DNA from: Oscillospiraceae bacterium
GTDB taxonomy: Bacteria > Bacillota > Clostridia > Oscillospirales > Ruminococcaceae
Assembly (NCBI GenBank): GCA_017394565.1
Contig: JAFPXW010000307.1
Coordinates: forward strand, 1 to 8,657
DNA length: 8,657 nucleotides
Direction of reading: 5' to 3'
A program made the translations under genes and the position numbers. This document shows, in pieces, positions 1-4,553 of this stretch. Positions within the stretch are counted from its first letter, which is position 1; every line of letters begins with the position of its first letter. Under the pieces are notes generated by a model. It searched no databases and was not told the DNA's origin. It worked only from the letters and a program-made list of their open reading frames with translations.

Positions 1-53
1 ATCCTGACAGTATTTTTTTACGCCGATATTACGTCATTTTTCGTCAAACTTGC

Positions 54-82
54 TTGACAGAATCTCCATTTTGTAGTATAAT
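54..82 (+). promoter_or_regulatory. Consensus sigmaA promoter
   Basis: A perfect -35 hexamer TTGACA (54-59) and a perfect -10 hexamer TATAAT (77-82) are separated by 17 bases, the optimum for housekeeping sigma. Transcription should start near 88-90, giving a leader of about 30 bases before the EAL-like gene. A small dyad, GTCAA at 43-47 and TTGAC at 54-58, overlaps the -35 box and could be an operator, but no known operator is recognised. The match is unusually exact, suggesting strong or only negatively regulated expression. Confidence 0.88.
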
Positions 83-103
83 ATAGGTGAGTATATCAGA
101 CAC

Positions 104-116
104 AGAGAGGGGGAAG
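104..116 (+). promoter_or_regulatory. Ribosome binding site of the EAL-like gene
   Basis: The purine-rich stretch AGAGAGGGGGAAG lies about 5-8 bases before the ATG at 122 and fixes that codon as the start. It sits inside the short predicted leader made from the promoter just upstream. Confidence 0.7.
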
Positions 117-121
117 CCGCT

Positions 122-877
122 ATGAGTGCGGAGCTGACAAAGAAAGTGGACGGCCTGCGTGCAGTCGAAATGCTGTTCCGGCCGGTTCGTGACATCGCCA
201 GCGGCTCACAGGCCTTCCTGCATAGTCAGACTCGTCTGAATGCACCGACGATGGGGGTTCTCACACCGGAGCAGTTCCGTCCCGTCACGGAGGTCACGAC
301 ACAGTGCATCGAGCTGTTCTGGCTGGAGTTGCAGCAGGCGCTGGACTGCATTGCGCTGTTCGATGAGCGCGAGATCTCGTTCCAGTGGCTGTCCGTGTAT
401 CTGCCGCCGCGCCTCCTGCGCGAGAGCAGCGCGGAACGCAAACTCGTGGAACGCCTCGCCATGAACAAGATCCCCACCAACCGCATCTGCTTTGAGATGG
501 GGGGCTCGTTGTTTCAGGAGGAGCCGTCCGTCGGGTTGACTATCCGGAATCTGCGCAACCGCGGATTTCACCTGATGCTGTCAGGATTCGGCGGCGCCGA
601 TTGCCCGATGATGCGCCTGGCGGATTATCCGGTGGACTACGTCATGCTCAGCCCGGAGCTGGCACCGTACCTGGAACGCGATGAACGCGGCGAGGGTGCA
701 GTCCGGTCGATCATCAGCTTTGTTTCCGATCTGGAGGCCGAGGTGATCGCGGACGGCGTGCGCAGCAGCCATCAGGCAGAGCTGCTCCACAGCTTCGAGT
801 GCAGCTATTGCGCCGGTGCGCTGGCAGGACACTTCCTGCAGGCGAGACACATCCGCAGCAAGGCGGACGAGGACTGA
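122..877 (+). CDS. Degenerate EAL-domain protein, probably catalytically inactive
   Basis: The 251-residue product spans roughly one EAL domain, the fold of c-di-GMP phosphodiesterases, with no membrane segment and no attached sensor domain. Landmarks align in order: FRPVRDIASG (19-28) for the family's YQPIVDLxTG; ICFEMGGS (122-129) for the LEITES region; LMLSGFGG (151-158) for the LDDFGxG loop; EVIADGVR (207-214) for the VVAEGVE strand; and CAGALAGHFL (230-239) for the QGYxxxxP end. The functional residues are lost: EAL becomes HSQ at 34-36, the DD pair becomes SG at 154-155, the KxD strand reads VMLS (174-177), and AEGVE becomes ADGVR. Of the metal ligands only E125 appears kept. Seen: the fold signature and the substitutions. 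Inferred: no hydrolysis, perhaps a c-di-GMP receptor or protein-interaction module. It has its own strong promoter and lies 205 bases upstream of the operon, so a regulatory link is possible but unproven. Confidence 0.75.
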   Translation: MSAELTKKVDGLRAVEMLFRPVRDIASGSQAFLHSQTRLNAPTMGVLTPEQFRPVTEVTTQCIELFWLELQQALDCIALFDEREISFQWLSVYLPPRLLRESSAERKLVERLAMNKIPTNRICFEMGGSLFQEEPSVGLTIRNLRNRGFHLMLSGFGGADCPMMRLADYPVDYVMLSPELAPYLERDERGEGAVRSIISFVSDLEAEVIADGVRSSHQAELLHSFECSYCAGALAGHFLQARHIRSKADED

Positions 878-901
878 CCGGTACCCGGATCTGTGCGCGC
901 T

Positions 902-926
902 TCCGGAAAAAATGATACATTCCGGA
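902..926 (+). other. Stem-loop after the EAL-like gene
   Basis: TCCGGAA (902-908) pairs perfectly with TTCCGGA (920-926) around an 11-base A-rich loop. It begins 25 bases after the stop codon. No U-tract follows, so it is not a classical intrinsic terminator; it may protect the transcript end or be part of the leader of the next gene. Confidence 0.45.
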
Positions 927-985
927 CTGAATGCCATAACAACCGAATATACTCACTTCTGGGGATCTCTAAAACGATTTGCGGC

Positions 986-1046
986 GCAGGACGATGTCCT
1001 GCACATAGCCCTTTTTGTTTTTCGCAGAAAAGTAAAAACAAGGGGG
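986..1046 (+). promoter_or_regulatory. Tandem hairpins with T-run in the operon leader
   Basis: The first hairpin is GCAGGAC (986-992) with GTCCTGC (996-1002), a perfect 7-bp stem with a GAT triloop. Nine bases later the T-rich run 1012-1022 begins, too far away for a standard terminator. The T-run can itself pair: CCCTT (1009-1013) with AAGGG (1040-1044) and GTTTTT (1017-1022) with AAAAAC (1034-1039), leaving a TTT bulge. This would hide the AAGGGGG purine stretch. The arrangement could be a weak terminator, an attenuator or an intergenic repeat element. No known riboswitch consensus is recognised. Confidence 0.4.
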
Positions 1047-1058
1047 AGAGGTTCCATT

Positions 1059-1076
1059 CTATGAAAGGGTGGTGAG
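1059..1076 (+). repeat. 18-base leader element, copy 1 (extended Shine-Dalgarno)
   Basis: CTATGAAAGGGTGGTGAG differs from the element at 4531-4548 by one base. Both copies end 5-6 bases before a start codon. GAAAGG and GGTGA each match the anti-Shine-Dalgarno complement (AGAAAGGAGGTGATC), with an odd base between, so an extended ribosome binding site is the simplest role. Each copy also holds a four-codon reading frame, ATG-AAA-GGG-TGG-TGA here. In this copy it is preceded by the purine run AGGGGGAGAGG (1041-1050), which could initiate it. Confidence 0.6.
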
Positions 1077-1082
1077 CAGCAG

Positions 1083-1796
1083 ATGGATGAAAAAGTCCGC
1101 GATATCGTGGAGCTGCGGCGTATGTCCGGCGAGGTCAAGAAATATGTCGTCCTGACACGAATCCTTGGCCTGCTGGCTATCATTCTGATCGCGATCGTTG
1201 CGATCGCATACGCGATTTCCTATTTTTATGACAAGTTCGGGAGCTTCACCGTCAAGGTCGATAAGTACGATATGATCCAGCAGGGACTGTGCCTGTCGGA
1301 AACACCGTACTACGAACGCACGGAATCCCGGCTGAACGCCGACATCGTGTACGATATGACGAACATCAGCGGCCTGGATCTGCCGGAAAATCTCGACATG
1401 ATCAACGGCAGCCACAACGGTGACAGTTATATCGCCTACACCTTCTACCTCATCAACGGCGGTGATGATACCATCAGCTATGAGGGCGAGATGAACATCG
1501 AGAACGTGACCAACAGCCTCGATGAAGCCATCCGCGTGGCGGTGTATGAGAACGGCGTGCGCACGGTCTACGGCAAGACCAAATCCAACGGCAGCGGCAT
1601 CGAGGGCGACTGTGATGCGGAATTTCTGGCATCGACCGTCGTGATGCGAACCGAAAAACAAGGCTTTGAGCCGCGTGACAAGGACAAATTTACCATTGTC
1701 ATCTGGCTGGAGGGCAACGATCCGGACTGTACGGATGCACTCATCGGCGGAACGCTGAAACTGGGCATGAAGTTCAAGATCGTTGAAACAACATAA
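1083..1796 (+). CDS. Membrane-anchored TasA/camelysin-like surface protein
   Basis: The 237-residue product has a charged cytoplasmic N-terminus (1-21), one strong membrane helix (about 22-47, rich in Leu, Ile and Ala) and an outer domain of about 190 residues. The outer domain is polar and beta-rich: it contains SRLNADIVYDMTNISG (82-97), IAYTFYLINGG (117-127) and, near the end, VIWLEGNDPDC (206-216). The last motif is typical of the TasA/camelysin family of secreted filament or surface proteins handled by SipW peptidases. Cysteines at 70, 177 and 216 could form a disulfide. An Ala-Tyr-Ala at 42-44 could be a cleavage site, but the helix may equally stay as an anchor. The start is set by the extended Shine-Dalgarno ending at 1076. 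The next gene is a SipW-type peptidase, which fits an enzyme-substrate pair. The family link is from motif recognition; polymerisation into fibres is inference. Confidence 0.6.
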   Translation: MDEKVRDIVELRRMSGEVKKYVVLTRILGLLAIILIAIVAIAYAISYFYDKFGSFTVKVDKYDMIQQGLCLSETPYYERTESRLNADIVYDMTNISGLDLPENLDMINGSHNGDSYIAYTFYLINGGDDTISYEGEMNIENVTNSLDEAIRVAVYENGVRTVYGKTKSNGSGIEGDCDAEFLASTVVMRTEKQGFEPRDKDKFTIVIWLEGNDPDCTDALIGGTLKLGMKFKIVETT

Positions 1797-1829
1797 GGCA
1801 CAAGACCAACTCAAGACATCAGGCAACAC

Positions 1830-1884
1830 TTTCGCAGGCAACCGTCCTTCCGACAGGACGGAAAATATGAAAAGGTGTGCGAAA
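1830..1884 (+). other. Nested stem-loop before the signal peptidase gene
   Basis: An outer stem, TTTCGCA (1830-1836) with TGCGAAA (1878-1884), encloses a perfect 7-bp hairpin, CCGTCCT (1842-1848) with AGGACGG (1855-1861). It fills most of the 110-base gap between the two genes and ends 5 bases before the AAGGAG ribosome binding site. No T-run follows the inner stem, so readthrough into the next gene is expected. Confidence 0.5.
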
Positions 1885-1906
1885 TCAACAAGGAGCATAG
1901 AAAGTT

Positions 1907-2740
1907 ATGAAGAAGGCATTAAAAGTAGTAATGAACGTCCTGGCGTGGATCGTACTGATCTTTGCGCTGCTGATCACGATCGTTGTATTCTCCTCCGGAC
2001 GAAACAACGGCGTGGCAAACCTGCTCGGCTATATTCCGCTGACCGTAGAATCCGACTCCATGCTGCCGACCTTTGCACAGGGCGACATGATCGTTTGTAA
2101 GGAGATCGACGACATCAACACCCTCAAGGAAGGCGATATCATCACATTCTGGACGATCATCGACGGCCGCAGAGTCAAGAACACCCATAGGATCGTGGGG
2201 ATCAATCAGGCGGAGAATTCCAGAAGCTTTGTGACACGAGGCGACAACAACCCCATCGACGACGAGATCCCGGCTTATGCCGGCGACCTCATCGGTGAGT
2301 GGACGAATGTCCGCATCGCCGGCGCCGGCAAGGTCATGAACTTCCTGCGTACCAAGACAGGCTTCTTTGTCTGCATCCTGATCCCGATGGCACTGTTCTT
2401 CCTGTTTGAGCTGTACAAGTTCATCATTGTCCTGATCGAGGTCAAGCGCGGCGATGCGCCGGAGCTGGACGAGGAGGAGATCAAGCGCCGCGCGATCGAG
2501 GAATATCTCGCAAAGCAGGGGACACAGCCGGATGGCGGCGCTTCGGCAGCTGCTGAATCAAAGGGAGAAAAGGCCGCTGACACGCTCGAAGCCAAAGCAG
2601 AAGCAGCCGCTGATGCGGTGGAAGCCAAGGCAGACGCCGTCGCTGAAACTGCTGAAGCGAAAGCAGATGCCGTCGCTGAAACTGTCGAAACAACAGTCGA
2701 GGAAACAAAGGAATCTGCCGGAGAACCCACCACGGCCTGA
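1907..2740 (+). CDS. Type I signal peptidase, SipW/ER-type (Ser-His), with repeat tail
   Basis: The 277-residue membrane protease is predicted to remove signal peptides on the outer face of the membrane. It has an N-terminal membrane helix (about 7-30), box B ESDSMLPTF with nucleophile Ser51, a D/T-rich strand EGDIITFW (75-82), THRIVG with His94 in place of the bacterial Lys, RGDNNPIDD (111-119) with the conserved Asp113, and a second helix (about 153-178). Ser plus His instead of Lys places it in the ER/SipW branch (S26B). The cytoplasmic tail is charged and ends in four 11-residue repeats (226-269) rich in Ala, Glu and Lys. The start is supported by AAGGAG at 1890-1895. The TasA/camelysin-like protein upstream is the likely client. 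The tail is an unusual addition to the family and suggests an interaction with a cytoplasmic or membrane partner, perhaps the ATPase encoded next. Confidence 0.85.
   Translation: MKKALKVVMNVLAWIVLIFALLITIVVFSSGRNNGVANLLGYIPLTVESDSMLPTFAQGDMIVCKEIDDINTLKEGDIITFWTIIDGRRVKNTHRIVGINQAENSRSFVTRGDNNPIDDEIPAYAGDLIGEWTNVRIAGAGKVMNFLRTKTGFFVCILIPMALFFLFELYKFIIVLIEVKRGDAPELDEEEIKRRAIEEYLAKQGTQPDGGASAAAESKGEKAADTLEAKAEAAADAVEAKADAVAETAEAKADAVAETVETTVEETKESAGEPTTA
2582..2713 (+). repeat. 33-base tandem repeats encoding 11-residue helical repeats
   Basis: Four consecutive 11-residue units occupy residues 226-269 of the first signal peptidase: TLEAKAEAAAD, AVEAKADAVAE, TAEAKADAVAE and the diverged TVETTVEETKE. 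At DNA level a 22-base core at 2630-2651 recurs at 2663-2684 with a single difference (offset 33). An 11-residue period with Ala, Lys and Glu fits an amphipathic helix or hendecad coiled coil. Confidence 0.8.
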
Positions 2741-2763
2741 TCCCTGCACAGCATAGAGGGATC
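2739..2763 (+). other. Stem-loop overlapping the peptidase stop codon
   Basis: GATCCCT (2739-2745) pairs perfectly with AGGGATC (2757-2763) across an 11-base loop; its first bases belong to the TGA stop at 2738-2740. There is no T-run. It lies in the 58-base gap before the ATPase gene and probably affects mRNA stability or relative expression rather than stopping transcription. Confidence 0.45.
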
Positions 2764-2798
2764 CGGCGGAGACGCTCTATCGGAACTGGGGGAACGTT

Positions 2799-4382
2799 AT
2801 GGAAGTTTTTCTGAAATGGTTTTTTGCGTTCATGACCGAGATGCTGCAAGGCTATATGGAAATCATCCTCGGTCTGTGGAACGGCTTGAAACGAATCTTT
2901 AATATCCCGAATTACATCGCAATTTTTAAGGAACATTCGCCGAATTTCGGTGTGGGCAGCTGGATCCTTTCCATCACGGCGATCGTGCTGGTCGTTGCCA
3001 TTTATGCCCTGCTGCTCTTTCTCATCATCCTGGCAGTGCGCAAGTACATCCGCTTCCGTCATTCCATCGTCAGCAATGAGGATCTGCTGGAGGAGATCGC
3101 TGCGCTCCAGCGTCAGGTCATGAAGATGGCAAAGGAAAAGGACGAGATCATGGCGATGAAGGTCGCACAGATGGGACTGCCGGCTGGTACGCCGCTGACA
3201 CTGACGGACGGCGCAGCGCCGCAGCAGCTTGAGGGCGACGTGGTCGGCGAGAATGTGCCGGCCAATGTCGGCACCATCGAGGACGGCGTCGTGCAGACCA
3301 ACGACTACCGCTTCTCCAAGCTCATCGAGGTCGATACCTTCTACAAGACCTACGAGCCGCCGGAGTACGACAACGACATCGACCTGGCCGGCTTCTGCGA
3401 GCGCTACCGCAATTTCGCCTGCTCGCGGATGCACCTGTACTACGAACCGAAAACCATCTGGCTCTTTATGGCGGGTATGGCTTCCACGAAGCTGATCATC
3501 CTCCAGGGTATCTCCGGTACCGGTAAAACCTCGCTGCCGTATTCGTTCGGTAAGTTCCTCGGCGTGGATACGACCATCGCATCTGTACAGCCGTCGTGGC
3601 GTGACCGTACCGAGCTGTTCGGCTACTTCAACGAATTTACCAAGAACTTCAATGAGACAGAAGTCCTCAAGCGCATCTATTCGTCGAGCTACAACAACGA
3701 CATCAACCTGATCCTGCTCGATGAGATGAACATTGCCCGCGTCGAGTACTACTTCGCAGAAATGCTCTCCATCCTCGAAATGCCGAACGCCGATGAATGG
3801 GCGCTGGACATTGTCCCGAATGCATGGAGCACCGATCCTGTGAAGCTTGACCACGGCAAGATCAAGATCCCACAGAACATCTGGTACATCGGCACCGCGA
3901 ATAACGACGACTCGACCTTCGCGATCTCCGATAAGGTCTACGACCGTGCGCAGCCGATCAACCTCGATACCAAGGGCGTGGCCTTTGCGGCACCGGATAC
4001 ACCGCCGATGCACATGGGCTTTGACCATCTCGATGCCCTGTTCCAGGAAGCATTTGAGAAATACCCGATTTCGCAGGAAAACCTCAAGAAGATCTCGCAG
4101 CTCGACCTCTGGGTGATCGAGAAGCTGCGTGTGGCGTTCGGTAACCGTATCCTCAAGCAGATGAACCTCTTTGTACCGGTCTATGTGGCTTGCGGCGGCG
4201 ACGAGCTCGACGGCATCGACTATGTCCTCGCAACGAAGATCTTCCGAAAGTTCGAGTCCCTGAACCTGGCGATGCTCCGCGACGAACTGCGTGAGCTGGT
4301 CGTTTATATGAACAAGTCCTTCGGCAAGGGCAAGATGGCGGAATCCATCGCTTATCTCGAACGCCTGCAAAAGCTGTTCTGA
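2799..4382 (+). CDS. Membrane-anchored McrB-type AAA+ ATPase
   Basis: The 527-residue protein begins with a hydrophobic/amphipathic stretch (1-33) and a clear membrane helix (about 55-80), followed by a charged helical linker (about 90-125) and an acidic variable region. An AAA+ core follows: Walker A GISGTGKT (237-244, Lys243, Thr244), Walker B LILLDEMN (304-311, Asp308-Glu309, with the Asn311 typical of McrB/MoxR relatives) and a sensor-1 strand IWYIGTANNDDS (361-372). VYDRA (380-384) could supply an Arg finger. The C-terminal helical part (about 425-527) fits a lid. The McrB-like family is recognised from DEMN and GTANNDD. Nucleotide preference (GTP or ATP) cannot be read, because the McrB GTP signature MNTADR is altered here. 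Two features are unusual for the family: the membrane anchor, and a neighbour with no visible nuclease. GGGGGA at 2788-2793 supports the ATG. The coiled-coil gene downstream is the likely partner. Confidence 0.8.
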   Translation: MEVFLKWFFAFMTEMLQGYMEIILGLWNGLKRIFNIPNYIAIFKEHSPNFGVGSWILSITAIVLVVAIYALLLFLIILAVRKYIRFRHSIVSNEDLLEEIAALQRQVMKMAKEKDEIMAMKVAQMGLPAGTPLTLTDGAAPQQLEGDVVGENVPANVGTIEDGVVQTNDYRFSKLIEVDTFYKTYEPPEYDNDIDLAGFCERYRNFACSRMHLYYEPKTIWLFMAGMASTKLIILQGISGTGKTSLPYSFGKFLGVDTTIASVQPSWRDRTELFGYFNEFTKNFNETEVLKRIYSSSYNNDINLILLDEMNIARVEYYFAEMLSILEMPNADEWALDIVPNAWSTDPVKLDHGKIKIPQNIWYIGTANNDDSTFAISDKVYDRAQPINLDTKGVAFAAPDTPPMHMGFDHLDALFQEAFEKYPISQENLKKISQLDLWVIEKLRVAFGNRILKQMNLFVPVYVACGGDELDGIDYVLATKIFRKFESLNLAMLRDELRELVVYMNKSFGKGKMAESIAYLERLQKLF

Positions 4383-4416
4383 TCTGTGGTTTCCATTTTC
4401 CATAGAAATGACGCAC

Positions 4417-4445
4417 GAGCGTGCTGTGTCGCATACGGCACGCTC
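4417..4445 (+). other. Intercistronic stem-loop 1
   Basis: GAGCGTGC (4417-4424) is the exact reverse complement of GCACGCTC (4438-4445). Inside it TGTG (4425-4428) can pair with CATA (4432-4435) using one G-U. It is followed immediately by a second, longer stem-loop rather than by a T-run, so it is not a plain terminator. Confidence 0.6.
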
Positions 4446-4505
4446 CTCTGCGATTTCTGTCTCTATTCGGGGGATGCTCCCGAGTACAGACAGAAGCCGC
4501 AGAGG
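4445..4505 (+). other. Intercistronic stem-loop 2, long nearly continuous helix
   Basis: Three stacked stems form one 61-base structure: CCTCTGCG (4445-4452) with CGCAGAGG (4498-4505), TTCTGTCT (4455-4462) with AGACAGAA (4488-4495), and TCGGGGG (4467-4473) with CTCCCGA (4477-4483, one G-U), capped by ATG. Only short internal loops interrupt it. Together with stem-loop 1 it fills most of the 171-base gap between the ATPase and coiled-coil genes. Its last stem ends 49 bases before the GTG start. It may be an RNA processing or stability element or a regulatory leader; no named RNA family is recognised. Confidence 0.65.
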
Positions 4506-4530
4506 GATGACACCCCCTCTCCGGAACTCT

Positions 4531-4548
4531 CTATGAAAGCGTGGTGAG
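4531..4548 (+). repeat. 18-base leader element, copy 2 (extended Shine-Dalgarno)
   Basis: This matches the element before the first operon gene at 17 of 18 positions (C for G in the middle). It supplies GGTGAG five bases before the GTG start at 4554 and encloses the minimal frame ATG-AAA-GCG-TGG-TGA. Unlike copy 1, no purine-rich site precedes that minimal frame, so here its translation is less likely. Confidence 0.6.
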
Positions 4549-4553
4549 AACGA

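Noticed and set aside
122..877. Active c-di-GMP phosphodiesterase
   Set aside because: The EAL, DDFG, KxD and AEGVE motifs are all altered.
986..1022. Classical Rho-independent terminator
   Set aside because: The T-run starts nine bases after the stem instead of directly following it, and it is itself part of an alternative stem.
1783..2100. 105-codon + strand frame
   Set aside because: It overlaps the end of the TasA-like gene and the start of the signal peptidase, has no ribosome binding site and no protein-like composition.
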